NCBI GenBank assembly: GCA_951813515.1
Contig: OX638346.1
Location: 310,001 to 374,000, forward strand
Direction of reading: 5' to 3'
DNA length: 64,000 nt
DNA from: an uncultured Pseudomonadales bacterium
GTDB lineage: Bacteria; Pseudomonadota; Gammaproteobacteria; Pseudomonadales; Azotimanducaceae
Shown: in pieces, positions 19,268 through 28,064 of the stretch
How positions within the stretch are numbered: position 1 is the first letter of the stretch
Layout of the letters: the number at the start of each line of letters is the position of its first letter
The notes under the pieces: model-generated
What the model was told of the DNA's origin: nothing
The model's input: the letters and a program-made list of their open reading frames with translations, nothing else
Databases searched by the model: none
Translations under genes and position numbers: made by a program

Positions 19268-19497
19268 GTCCTCGTTGCGGTGGCGGAGATGGGTCAACCG
19301 AATCAAGAGTCGTGCCAACTGGTGACGGTACCTCTGGGCCATGAATCAACGACTTAGACAATTCCCCACCATCGCGGGATGGCGGATTTGACCAGCGGCT
19401 GGCGGAATGCGCCAGATCGGCACTTTCGCGAGTCAGTCATCGTCACAAATCGACACAGGCAAAACGGCCTCCGAAGAGCAGGGTCGGCCAGGGCCGC

Positions 19498-20745
19498 TCA
19501 CGAGAAGCGCGCCGGAGAGAACGGCGTCGGGTCGATGTGCGTGGGTTTTTCGGCGACGATCTCGGCGACCAGCCTTCCGGTGGCCGGCGCCATCGTCATG
19601 CCCAGCATGTGATGCCCGGTCGCCAGCACTCCGTTCGCGAGGCCCGGAACCATGCCGATGACGGGAAGGCTGTCCCAGGTCATGGGCCGCCAGCCGCACC
19701 AGGTCTCCAGGACCTCCTCACCCGCCGGTTCGTGGAGATAGTGGCGCGCCGACTCGATCAACTGCCGGATACGCCGCGATGGGATCGTCGCGTCGAATCC
19801 GGAAAACTCCATCATGGAGCCGAGGCGAAAACCATCGTTGAACGGCGTCGCACCCACCCGGTGCTCGGCGAACAGCATCGCATGGCGCGGACAGGTCCGG
19901 GGCCGGGTCGTGGTGATCGAGTAGCCCTTGCCGGGTTCGATGGGCACCGAACATCCAAGTTTCGCGGCCATCGCCTTACTCCAGGCGCCGCTCGCGAAGA
20001 CGTAGTGGTCGGCGGTGACGTCGCCCGCGTCGGTGAGCAGCCGCGTGATCTTCCCGGCCGTGGATTCGATGCCTTGCACGCCGCGATTTTCCTCGAACCG
20101 TACGCCGCGTGAAACGAGCCGGCGGGTCCAGTTCCGGGTCAGCGCATCGGGACGCAGAAAGGCGTCGCCTTCGTACAGGAATCCGCCAGCAAGACCCGGG
20201 CGCAAAGCCGCATCGAACTCCGGCAATTCGCCGCCTTCGAGCCGTGTCGCCGCGATGCCGAAAGTGTCGCGAAGCATCGCGTCCTGGGCAGCGAACCGCT
20301 GCATGCCGCGCCGGGACCGAAGCACGTAGAGCAGTCCGATGGGCTGCCACTGGGCCTCGAACTCGCGCGCCTCGAACAGTGCTTCGTATTCGAGGATCGA
20401 AGCGCCGAGGATCGACTGCATCGCGCTGCCCGCCGACAAGGCGTGCCGGTGGTTACAGCGTCGCGAGAACTCCCAGAACCACCGCAGCAGCGCCGGCCGC
20501 CACTGGGGCCTGACGCGGAACGGCGCGCGGGGATCGACGAGCGATCGAAGTGCCGCAAGGAGATTCGCGGGTTCGTTCAGGGGCAGCACGTGGCTCGCGC
20601 AGATATGTCCGCAATTGCCGTGCGAACAGCCGCCGCCGATGCGGTCCCGGTCGACGACGGTGACCTCATACCCGGCGCGTGACAGGTAGTGGGCGCAGGC
20701 GATGCCAATGATGCCTCCGCCAACGATCACGACGCGCTTGGCCAT
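19498..20745 (-). CDS. FAD-dependent D-amino-acid dehydrogenase (probable D-hydroxyproline dehydrogenase)
   Basis: A 415-residue DadA-type flavoprotein. The Rossmann dinucleotide motif VVIVGGGIIGIACAHYL is at the N-terminus. A second FAD-contact region CGWRPMTWDSLPVIG and the terminal GHHMLGMTMAPATG are diagnostic of the DAO family. It follows the epimerase gene by one base. By context it likely oxidises cis-4-hydroxy-D-proline to 1-pyrroline-4-hydroxy-2-carboxylate, passing electrons to the respiratory chain. A general D-amino-acid dehydrogenase remains possible. Confidence 0.87.
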   Translation of the reverse strand: MAKRVVIVGGGIIGIACAHYLSRAGYEVTVVDRDRIGGGCSHGNCGHICASHVLPLNEPANLLAALRSLVDPRAPFRVRPQWRPALLRWFWEFSRRCNHRHALSAGSAMQSILGASILEYEALFEAREFEAQWQPIGLLYVLRSRRGMQRFAAQDAMLRDTFGIAATRLEGGELPEFDAALRPGLAGGFLYEGDAFLRPDALTRNWTRRLVSRGVRFEENRGVQGIESTAGKITRLLTDAGDVTADHYVFASGAWSKAMAAKLGCSVPIEPGKGYSITTTRPRTCPRHAMLFAEHRVGATPFNDGFRLGSMMEFSGFDATIPSRRIRQLIESARHYLHEPAGEEVLETWCGWRPMTWDSLPVIGMVPGLANGVLATGHHMLGMTMAPATGRLVAEIVAEKPTHIDPTPFSPARFS

Positions 20746-20746
20746 G

Positions 20747-21697
20747 TCAGCCGATACCGTTGCGAAACGGATCCCGCGGATTGCGGATCAGGGTCGTGTC
20801 GCCGCAGACAAACGCTTCGCCCGCAATGCTGGGAATGATCTCGCCCTGGTCACCGCGCCGGTAGCGCGCCACGAAACGCGAGCCGATCAGGCTCTCCTGC
20901 ACCCAGTCCTCGCCGGGTTGCAGTTCGCCATCGGCCGCAAGGCAGGCAATCTTCGCACTTGTTCCCGTGCCACACGGTGAACGGTCGTAGGCCTCACCAG
21001 GGCATAGCACGAAATTTCGACTGTCCGCGTCGGCAGAGACGGCGGGGCCAAACAGCTCGATGTGGTCGATCTCTACACCGTCGCGACCCGTGACGCCTTG
21101 GCGAGCCAGGGCGGCCTTGATGCGTCTCGTAGCCTCCGTGAGTTCGGGTGCGGATTCGAGCGAGATGGCGGCCAGGCTGTCAATGGAAGTCGCGTCAACG
21201 AGAAAGAACCAGTTGCCGCCCCATGCAACATCCCCCCGCACGGCACCGACGCCCTCGACCTCAACGGCGACACCCGACCGAAAGCGGTAGCTCGGGACAT
21301 TCTCGATGGTGGCTTCGTTGGGCGAGTGCAACAGGACGGAGACGACTCCGACCGAGGTTTCGAGGCGCAATTCCCCGACGTCGGCCTGCTCGAGGTACGC
21401 CAGCGTGACGGCCACGCCGATGGCACCGTGACCGCACATACTTATACAGCCGACGTTGTTGAAAAAGATCACGCCCGTCGCGCAGGCCGGGTCTTCCGGT
21501 GGGGTGAGGAGCGCTCCCACCAGGGCGTCGGACCCACGCGGCTCGAGGATCACCGAGCGCCGAAAGTCGTCATGGTGCGAAGCGAAACGTCGCAGTCGTT
21601 CTGCGATCGGACCATCGCCGAGGTCCGGTCCACCGCTGACCACCACCCGCGTCGGCTCGCCGGCGGTGTGGGAGTCGATCACGCGCACCTCGCTCAC
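20747..21697 (-). CDS. Proline racemase family protein (probable 4-hydroxyproline 2-epimerase)
   Basis: A 316-residue enzyme of the proline racemase family. Both catalytic cysteines are present: C88 in MCGHG and C242 in SPCGTGTSAK, so it should be a two-base epimerase, not a Thr-type 3-hydroxyproline dehydratase. The opening RVIDSHTAGEPTRVV is family-typical. The real start is a GTG at 21697 overlapping the previous gene's stop (GTGA). By context it converts trans-4-hydroxy-L-proline to the cis-D isomer, the substrate of the next gene. Confidence 0.9.
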   Translation of the reverse strand: MSEVRVIDSHTAGEPTRVVVSGGPDLGDGPIAERLRRFASHHDDFRRSVILEPRGSDALVGALLTPPEDPACATGVIFFNNVGCISMCGHGAIGVAVTLAYLEQADVGELRLETSVGVVSVLLHSPNEATIENVPSYRFRSGVAVEVEGVGAVRGDVAWGGNWFFLVDATSIDSLAAISLESAPELTEATRRIKAALARQGVTGRDGVEIDHIELFGPAVSADADSRNFVLCPGEAYDRSPCGTGTSAKIACLAADGELQPGEDWVQESLIGSRFVARYRRGDQGEIIPSIAGEAFVCGDTTLIRNPRDPFRNGIG

Positions 21698-22641
21698 CCG
21701 CGCGCCCCATGCCACGCATCCCACCAGCGTCGAAAGCGCGCCCAATGCCAGTCGACGAATGCCCGCTGGGAGGAACTCAGTTCGTCGTCAGGATTCAGTG
21801 CGTACGCGTACCCTGGGTTTCCTTCGAGGACCATCATGCGCTTGAAATAGAGCACGAGGTCCGGACCTTCATCGAACCTGGCCAGCACCGAGAGCGCTTC
21901 TTCGAGGTCCATGGCCCGATGCAGGGCGTCTTCGTCACCGCGGGCAGCTTTTTCGCAAAGCGCGATCAAGTGCAGGACCTCTGCCGGAAACACGTTGCCA
22001 ATACCGGTGATCACGCCGCTCGCGCCGCAACGAACGATGCCGTGCACCACCTGGGTATCGACGCCCACCACCAGCTCGAGGTCGTCTCGACCCGATGTGA
22101 TGTGCTCAGCCGCATAGTCGAGCGATGCGGCGCCGCCGAACTCCTTGAAGCCGACCAGGCTGTCGAACTCGCGCGCCAGATCGAAGAACAGCTCAGCCCT
22201 GGTCTCGAAGCCGTAGTAGGGGCTGTTGTAGATGACGGCGGGAAGCTCGCCGCCGGCGCGCAGCACCGCCGCGAAGTGCGCGCGTTGGGCGGCAGCCGAA
22301 GTCGCCCGGGAAAGCACGCGGGGAATGATCATGAGGCCGGCGGCACCGGTCTCCCGGGCATGGCGCGCCAGGGCTGCCGCGCGCGCGGTGTTCTGGGCGC
22401 CGGTACCGACGACAACCGGCACGTTTTCAGCCACCAGCGCCTCGACGCCGTCCCGGCGCTGCTCATCCGATAGAAGCGGCCATTCGCCCACCGATCCGCA
22501 ATAGACGACGCCCCGCATCCCGGCGGCGACGAGTTCCACGCCCTTTTCCGCGAGCGCGCCGAAATCCGGCTTGCCGCCAGCATCGCACGGCGTCATAAGT
22601 GCAGGCAGGCACCCGGCAAAGACGGATCTCGTATCGGACAT
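21694..22641 (-). CDS. DapA-family aldolase/deaminase (probable 1-pyrroline-4-hydroxy-2-carboxylate deaminase)
   Basis: A ~315-residue TIM-barrel protein of the dihydrodipicolinate synthase family. The Schiff-base Lys is in LVGFKEFGG and the assisting Tyr in VIYNSPYYG. The substrate-carboxylate loop reads GSVGEWPLLS, where true DapA has GTTGE, so another substrate is likely. Given its neighbours, ring opening and deamination of the hydroxyproline intermediate to alpha-ketoglutarate semialdehyde is the best guess. The ATG at 22641 is chosen, with AGGAAA upstream; a TTG at 22650 is the alternative. It starts 13 bp after the ligase stop. Confidence 0.85.
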   Translation of the reverse strand: MSDTRSVFAGCLPALMTPCDAGGKPDFGALAEKGVELVAAGMRGVVYCGSVGEWPLLSDEQRRDGVEALVAENVPVVVGTGAQNTARAAALARHARETGAAGLMIIPRVLSRATSAAAQRAHFAAVLRAGGELPAVIYNSPYYGFETRAELFFDLAREFDSLVGFKEFGGAASLDYAAEHITSGRDDLELVVGVDTQVVHGIVRCGASGVITGIGNVFPAEVLHLIALCEKAARGDEDALHRAMDLEEALSVLARFDEGPDLVLYFKRMMVLEGNPGYAYALNPDDELSSSQRAFVDWHWARFRRWWDAWHGARG

Positions 22642-22654
22642 GCGGGGCAATTTC

Positions 22655-24202
22655 CTAAACGGGGGCCGGGCCCGGAAAGCGTTCGCGCAGTATGCGTTTC
22701 AGGATCTTGCCGCTGGGATTGCGCGGCAAGTCGTCGACGAAGACGACTTCCTTCGGCTGTTTGAAGCGGGCCAGGCGTCCCAGGCAGAACTCCATCACGT
22801 CGGCCTTGGTCAACGTATCGTCGCGTTTCACCACGACGGCGCAAGGCGATTCGCCCCAGGCTTCGCTCGGCTGGCCAATCACGCCGGCTTCGAGAATGTC
22901 CGGGTGCGCTTCCAGGACCTTTTCGATCTCCGCGGGATACACGTTCTCGCCTCCCGAAATGATCATGTCCTTGATGCGATCCTCGATGTATACGAAACCC
23001 TCAGCATCCATGCGCGCGACATCGCCGGTGTGCAGCCAACCGCCCACGATCGCCTCGGCGGTCGCCCCCGGCCGGTTCCAGTATTCGCGCATGACGTGGT
23101 CGCCCCGGACCAGGATTTCTCCTGGCGAATCGGGCGGACACTCCTTGCCCTCGTCGTCAACAACCTTCACTTCCGTGTGGAAGAACGCCTTCCCGGTGGA
23201 GCCGATCTTCTTCAGCGCATTCTCGGTGTCGATCAGACAGGCGGGCCCGCAACTCTCCGTCAGTCCATAGACCTGGTGAATCTCGATGCCGATGTCGGCG
23301 TACGCCTGGATCAGCGACTCGGGCACCGGCGCCGCGCCCGACATGCACCAGCGCAAATCGGAGTGATCGAAGCGATCATGGCCCGGCACCTGGAGCATGA
23401 AATTCAGCATGGCCGGCACGGCGATGCCGCTCGTCACGCGCTCGCTCTCGATCAACTCCCACGCCCGCGCGGGATCGAAGCTCCGCATGATGATGCTGGT
23501 GACGCCGCGGTACACGCCCACCGAAAGCGGCGTCAGCGCGCCGACATGGAACATCGGCAGCGGCGACAGGAAGCGGTCACCTTCGCGGTAATAGATGGTG
23601 GCCGCGATGGTCAGGCAACCCCAAATAGAGGTGTGGTGGGTGTGTACAACGCCCTTCGGCAAGCCCGTCGTACCGGACGTGTACATGATGTAAAGCATGT
23701 CGTCTTCCGCGGCGCCAATGGCCGGTTCGTGATCGGACGCGGCATCCCGGAAGTCGGCGAAACTCTGCGCGAAGGGCGCGACCGGTTCATCGTCGCCCGC
23801 GACCTGCAACCAGTGCGCAATATCGGTCTTGCCGCCCCGGCGTCGCAGTTCCGCAGCGTTGTCGAGGAACTCCCCGCTGAAGATCAGCCAGGTGGAGCCG
23901 CTGTCGGCGAGGATGAACTCGAGCTCGTCCGGCACCAGGCGCCAGTTGAGGGGCACCGCCACCGCGCCGATCTTGGCCAGCGCGAAGAACGTTTCCAGGA
24001 ACTCCGCGCAGTTCATTAGCAGCAGTGCAACCCGCTCGCCGGGAACCACGCCGGCGGCGAGGAATGCGTTGGCAACGCGATTGCACCGCGCATTCATCTC
24101 GGCGAACGTCAACCTCAGCCCCAGATCGCTGTCCACCAGGGCTTCGCGCGCCGGAGTGAGCAGTGCCCGCTTCGTCATCCATTCGCCGATGTTCTTTTGC
24201 AT
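22655..24202 (-). CDS. AMP-dependent acyl-CoA synthetase/ligase
   Basis: A 515-residue class I adenylate-forming enzyme. The P-loop YTSGTTGLPKG, the VYGLTESCGP motif, the hinge region WLHTGDVARMDAEGF and the C-terminal catalytic lysine in NPSGKILKR are all present. It activates a carboxylic acid to an acyl-CoA through an acyl-AMP; the substrate cannot be read off, with a medium-chain or aromatic acid equally possible. It starts at the ATG at 24202 (MQKNIGEWMTK); the further upstream frame shows no conservation. It leads the hydroxyproline-type operon, which is unusual company. Confidence 0.9.
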   Translation of the reverse strand: MQKNIGEWMTKRALLTPAREALVDSDLGLRLTFAEMNARCNRVANAFLAAGVVPGERVALLLMNCAEFLETFFALAKIGAVAVPLNWRLVPDELEFILADSGSTWLIFSGEFLDNAAELRRRGGKTDIAHWLQVAGDDEPVAPFAQSFADFRDAASDHEPAIGAAEDDMLYIMYTSGTTGLPKGVVHTHHTSIWGCLTIAATIYYREGDRFLSPLPMFHVGALTPLSVGVYRGVTSIIMRSFDPARAWELIESERVTSGIAVPAMLNFMLQVPGHDRFDHSDLRWCMSGAAPVPESLIQAYADIGIEIHQVYGLTESCGPACLIDTENALKKIGSTGKAFFHTEVKVVDDEGKECPPDSPGEILVRGDHVMREYWNRPGATAEAIVGGWLHTGDVARMDAEGFVYIEDRIKDMIISGGENVYPAEIEKVLEAHPDILEAGVIGQPSEAWGESPCAVVVKRDDTLTKADVMEFCLGRLARFKQPKEVVFVDDLPRNPSGKILKRILRERFPGPAPV

Positions 24203-24414
24203 GGAGCCCGTTTCCGCCAGCCGGTCCGCCCGAGGATTGTCGCAGAAGCCCGCGCCCCGGACAGCCTTCTTGACCGCAACCCGGTCGCGCAGGGTTGCGT
24301 CTCGCGCAGCTGTCACGGCGGGCGGCGCATCCGAACTCGCGGGGTGCGTACTGGACAACCAACGCAAGATCAGGGCCACGTCCTGGACATCCATCATCGA
24401 AACGCAGGGAAAGC

Positions 24415-24440
24415 TGTACATGGCGACACGATCTTGTACA
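24415..24440. promoter_or_regulatory. Paired TGTACA palindromes, probable MerR operator
   Basis: Two perfect TGTACA palindromes at 24415-24420 and 24435-24440 are 20 bp apart centre to centre. They sit in the intergenic region between the divergent ligase and MerR-type genes, 31-56 bp before the regulator's ATG. A third copy falls in codons 5-7 of the regulator (24484-24489). TGTACA-like half-sites are known for LitR/CarH-type MerR proteins, so this is a likely operator for autoregulation and perhaps for the operon. Confidence 0.6.
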
Positions 24441-24470
24441 ATTCCGCTCCCATCGTGCACTGGACACGGT

Positions 24471-25346
24471 ATGACGTCTGACCTGTACAGGATAGGTGCG
24501 GTCTCAAAACTAACGGAAATTAGCGCCGAGCGGCTGCGCGCATGGGAGCGCCGCTACAACCTGCAACCAGCGCACAGAAGTGGCAAGACACGCTTCTACG
24601 ATTCAGGCCAGATCGAACATCTAAAGAAGATCAAGGTGCTGCTCGACCGAGGTCAGGCGATCAGTCAGCTCATCAAGCTCACGGGCGAAGAGCTTGACGA
24701 GCGCCTTGCCGTCAAGCCTGGGCGCGGCGGATCCACGCGCGTCGGTCTGGTGGGCGCGAGCCTGATCCTGGCTGAACGCGACCAGGATCAGAGTCGTCTG
24801 AACGTGCTCGGACGATGGGCAAGCCTCGAGACCTTCGAGACCTGTACCGACGTGCTACCCGCGCTCGATGTCCTTCTTGTACAACTTCCTAGCCTAGATT
24901 TTGAACAGATACAGAGACTTAGAGAAATAGTCCCGAACACGCGGCTGGTGCTCGCGTGCCGCTATGAACAGGAGGGCGACACCCAGACCGCCAACGAACT
25001 CGGTGTCGCCCTGATTCGCTGGCCAGCGCCCTGGTCCGATGTCGAATACGCCTGCCTATCTCGGGCGGCTGCTTTGGGCGTCGACGACCGGGCCGAACTG
25101 CGCCGCTTCACCGAGGATGAGTTGCTGCAAATCGCGATGTCGGAGTCCCAGGTGGGGTGCGGTTGTGCCCGCGGTCTGGTGGAACTCATTACGGAACTGG
25201 ACGCGTTTTCCGTCCACGCCTCCCGATGCGCAGACGGCGAAGCCAAACATCCCGGCGCAACCGCCGCCGAACATGCGCGCATTCGTCTGGAGGAGGCGTT
25301 GGAAGCATTTGTTGCACAGCATCGACTCCTGCACCCTGCAGAATAA
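24471..25346 (+). CDS. MerR family transcriptional regulator (LitR/CarH-like architecture)
   Basis: A 291-residue regulator. The N-terminal MerR winged helix reads YRIGAVSKLTEISAERLRAWERRY...RFYDSGQIEHL (~5-50). This variant, with an ERRY turn, is shared by CarA/LitR-type repressors. The middle and C-terminal ~200 residues have the size of a helical cap plus Rossmann-like sensor domain, but no DxHxxG cobalamin ligand is visible, so a B12 photosensor role is not supported. It starts at the ATG at 24471. TGTACA palindromes lie before, inside and after the gene. It likely controls the divergent operon and/or the downstream gene. Confidence 0.85.
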   Translation: MTSDLYRIGAVSKLTEISAERLRAWERRYNLQPAHRSGKTRFYDSGQIEHLKKIKVLLDRGQAISQLIKLTGEELDERLAVKPGRGGSTRVGLVGASLILAERDQDQSRLNVLGRWASLETFETCTDVLPALDVLLVQLPSLDFEQIQRLREIVPNTRLVLACRYEQEGDTQTANELGVALIRWPAPWSDVEYACLSRAAALGVDDRAELRRFTEDELLQIAMSESQVGCGCARGLVELITELDAFSVHASRCADGEAKHPGATAAEHARIRLEEALEAFVAQHRLLHPAE

Positions 25347-25350
25347 AAAC

Positions 25351-25403
25351 TATACAACGCTTATACAAAAATACTTGACAACGTATTTTGTACTGTACAG
25401 AAT
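25351..25403 (+). promoter_or_regulatory. Probable promoter with TRTACA operator boxes
   Basis: Immediately after the MerR gene an AT-rich patch holds TATACA at 25351 and 25362 and an overlapping TGTACTGTACA at 25389-25399. TTGACA (25375-25380) with a 17-bp spacer to CAGAAT (25398-25403) makes a plausible sigma-70 promoter in which the TGTACA box covers the -10 region. It points towards repeat array 1 and the dioxygenase gene. Confidence 0.5.
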
Positions 25404-25571
25404 GCTCGACACAGTTAGTTTCAGGCGTGCGCGACAAACCTCCCAATAGTCCTCCCCCAAGAGTGTCCTTCCCCAATTGAGGTTTGTCCTCGGCGGTTTT
25501 GGAATCCCGGAATCGCCGACACGCCCTTTTAATCACCCCTCTTCCCGCCCACACCAGACGGCGTGCTGTCC

Positions 25572-25702
25572 GTGGGTGTCCTTGTCGGTACTGTGGGTGT
25601 CCTTGTCGGTAACTGTGGGTGTCCTTGTCGGTACTTCGTGGGTGTCCTTGTCGGCACTTCGTGGGTGTCCTTGTCGGTACTTCGAACTTCGTGGGTGTCC
25701 TT
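25572..25702 (+). repeat. Repeat array 1: six copies of GTGGGTGTCCTT
   Basis: The unit GTGGGTGTCCTTGTCGGTAC recurs at 25572, 25593, 25615, 25638, 25661 and 25691, at 21-30 bp intervals. The last copy is diverged after the core. Units lack internal dyads longer than a few bases. The array lies in the untranslated region before the dioxygenase gene. The wider gene-free stretch 25347-25870 also contains a stray GTGTCC at ~25464 and otherwise nothing recognisable. Confidence 0.9.
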
Positions 25703-25870
25703 ATAGGGACTTCGCATGGTGTCGGTCCCGCAAGGCTCCGGTAGTTCAGAGCTCGCCATACCGCTGAGTGATCCGATATCATCGAAGCCTGCGGCGAGAT
25801 GGAATGCGGCTTCACACCGCTTCACACCATAAAGGGCAGGCGCGCGGCGATCCGCAAGAGGCAGCAGCGG

Positions 25871-27103
25871 ATGAACAGGGAACTGGAAACCCTCACCGTC
25901 CACGGCGAGAGTCGTGTCGGCTGGGACGAGCACACGCCAATCAACGAGACCGTCGATGCGGACGGAAAACCGTCTCCGAGATTGGCTGCGTCCGACCCCC
26001 GAGCCCCGAAACGCCGCGCGTACGATGACCCCGATGTAGAACGCCTGCGCACGCATCTGAAAAAGAACAACGGCATCAAGGGCCTCGAGATCTGTTCGCC
26101 CATCGAGGTCGAACGTGCGGCGCGCATCTTTCACAGGGACGGTTTCGTGGTCGTGCGCGACCTGCTGGACGCAAAGCGCCTGCGCCGGTTTCGCGAGGGC
26201 AGTGCCCGAGCTCTACGGCAAATCCTTGAGATTCGTGGCAACGGCAAACGCGAATACATGACCGAAAGCGGGCGATTGCCGCACCGCTACAGCTACGGTA
26301 CCTCCTCCGCTTCCAGGCAATTGCTACACGAGGAGGTCTGGGCTTCGATGATTGACCTGCCAACGACGACGCCCATCCTTATGGAGATATTCGGTGGTCC
26401 CGACTTTTCCGTGCTGGGCGCGGGCGGGGATGTCTGTTTGCCCGGCGCAGTCGAGTACCAGCAACTACACGCGGACATCCGGGAATTCAACCAGGTGTCC
26501 GAGAAACGGGTCGCCCAGGCGAAGGCAATGGGGATGGAAATCGACGAGGCGGCAAATGGCGGCGATCCTTCGACCGTCGACCACCCAGGCGGTATTAGCG
26601 CAGGAAGCCCGGACCTGAAGACTCAACGACGGATCGTTGATTTCACCCCGCCCCTGGTCACGATTAATTTCACGATGACGGATTTGACCTGGGAGAACGG
26701 TCCTATACGGCAAATCCCGGGGTCGCATACGTGGCAGATACCGCCCCTGCCGCCAGAGGACGAACCCGAGTGGATGCGCCTGTCTACGCTGGTCGGGGCG
26801 CCGGCCGGCGCCGGCGTGTTCCGCGACAACCGCGCCTGGCACGGTGGAACGCCGAATCTCAGTCGGGAAATCCGCGCGCTTCCAAATGTCGAATACGGCG
26901 CGCCGTGGTTCGCAGGCGATCGTCGCAAGAAAACCATGCCGCATCACATCTGGGAAACACTGTCGCCCCACGCGCAACGAATCGCGCGCGCGATCAAGGC
27001 CGAGCCGCACGAGTGGCCGGTGGGCGCCGGCGTGATGCACCCGCTCAAGTCCGAGCGTAGTGCCGTCGCGCGGCGCGTCGCCAACCGCTCGCGTCCGCCT
27101 TGA
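25871..27103 (+). CDS. Phytanoyl-CoA dioxygenase family protein
   Basis: A ~410-residue Fe(II)/2-oxoglutarate-dependent oxygenase. The metal triad is suggested by H and D of QQLHADIRE and a distal His in RAWHGGTPN, with Arg of SREIR a likely 2-oxoglutarate contact. The domain begins at IFHRDGFVVVRDLLD, the usual opening strand of the family. The ATG at 25871 follows GAGG; an ATG at 25799 would add 24 residues. A hydroxylation substrate cannot be named. It lies between the two GGGTGTCC arrays with the convergent esterase and hotdog genes. Confidence 0.87.
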   Translation: MNRELETLTVHGESRVGWDEHTPINETVDADGKPSPRLAASDPRAPKRRAYDDPDVERLRTHLKKNNGIKGLEICSPIEVERAARIFHRDGFVVVRDLLDAKRLRRFREGSARALRQILEIRGNGKREYMTESGRLPHRYSYGTSSASRQLLHEEVWASMIDLPTTTPILMEIFGGPDFSVLGAGGDVCLPGAVEYQQLHADIREFNQVSEKRVAQAKAMGMEIDEAANGGDPSTVDHPGGISAGSPDLKTQRRIVDFTPPLVTINFTMTDLTWENGPIRQIPGSHTWQIPPLPPEDEPEWMRLSTLVGAPAGAGVFRDNRAWHGGTPNLSREIRALPNVEYGAPWFAGDRRKKTMPHHIWETLSPHAQRIARAIKAEPHEWPVGAGVMHPLKSERSAVARRVANRSRPP

Positions 27104-27173
27104 CCGATTCGGCCAATCCTTCTGTTTCAAGTTGGAGTTCCAAGTCGCTACGGAATGGCGAATGGACGCATCC

Positions 27174-28064
27174 TCAGCGCTCGCCGCCCGCGCACGCGGT
27201 GTATCGCGCAAGAAACCAGCGAATCTCCTCCGACAGTCGCGTGGTCGCCGTCGATGCCCCGTAAGCGAACCCGTGTGGCAGACCGGGATAGAAGTGGTAA
27301 TGCACGGTGCCGCCGGCGTCCTGGTACTCCCGCAACAGGGCGAGGGTCATGTCTCTTGGCACGTTGGCGTCTTCGCCTGGTTGCACAACGAACAGCGGCG
27401 GCAGGTTCTGCGCTTCCCCGGCCCGAATTCGCCGCTGCACGCTCGCGTCGCGCATGTGCGCCTCGTCCCGGTAGTATCGAAAATGCGCCTGAACCAATTC
27501 ATCGCGACCGGTTTCGATGGCGTGTCGCAGGCGCCTCGCCGGATCCGAGACGGGCCACAGGGCAACGACGCAGCACACTCCGGCTGAAAGATCCTCCGCG
27601 CCGTCGATGGTCGTCCGGGTGCCGCGATGTTCGGGCAAATCCGGCTGAATCGCAGTCAATAGCGCCAGGTGACCACCCGACGAACTACCGACCAGGGCGA
27701 TGTGGTCGGGATCGATTCCAAAGTCATCCGCGCGCGCCCGCACGTAGCGAATTCCAGCCACAATATCCTGCACCGCGCACGGATGCTTGCCGTTGCGGCC
27801 ATCCCTGAAGTCAAGCGAGAACACCGCGAACCCCGCCTCCGCAAGACTGCGGCAAACCACATGCGGAGAGTGACGGTCATTGGTGGTCCAGGCGCCGCCG
27901 TGCACCATAACCACGGCTCTGCCAAGGTGTGCGGCACGGGCCCTGCTGACATACGACTCAAGACGAAGGTCAAGTCGATCCGCGACGCGCTCACCGACAC
28001 GCGCGTAGATGAATGTATCGATGCTGACGCTATCGTCGCCAGCGGTTTCCTCAGGCGGCGACAC
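27174..28064 (-). CDS. Alpha/beta hydrolase (esterase/BD-FAE type)
   Basis: A ~296-residue alpha/beta hydrolase. The oxyanion motif is VVMVHGGAW, the nucleophile elbow VGSSSGGHLALL (GxSxG), the acid probably the Asp in QPGEDANVP and the His in GLPHGF. This resembles carbohydrate-esterase or kynurenine-formamidase-like hydrolases. The longer frame upstream lies inside the hotdog gene; the GTG at 28064 (SPPEETAGD) is the best start and overlaps that gene's stop by 14 bp, so the two are co-translated. Substrate unknown. Confidence 0.85.
   Translation of the reverse strand: MSPPEETAGDDSVSIDTFIYARVGERVADRLDLRLESYVSRARAAHLGRAVVMVHGGAWTTNDRHSPHVVCRSLAEAGFAVFSLDFRDGRNGKHPCAVQDIVAGIRYVRARADDFGIDPDHIALVGSSSGGHLALLTAIQPDLPEHRGTRTTIDGAEDLSAGVCCVVALWPVSDPARRLRHAIETGRDELVQAHFRYYRDEAHMRDASVQRRIRAGEAQNLPPLFVVQPGEDANVPRDMTLALLREYQDAGGTVHYHFYPGLPHGFAYGASTATTRLSEEIRWFLARYTACAGGER

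Noticed and set aside
24471..25346. B12-dependent photoreceptor assignment for the MerR-type regulator
   Set aside because: Architecture and sites are suggestive, but no DxHxxG cobalamin ligand could be found in the sensor half.
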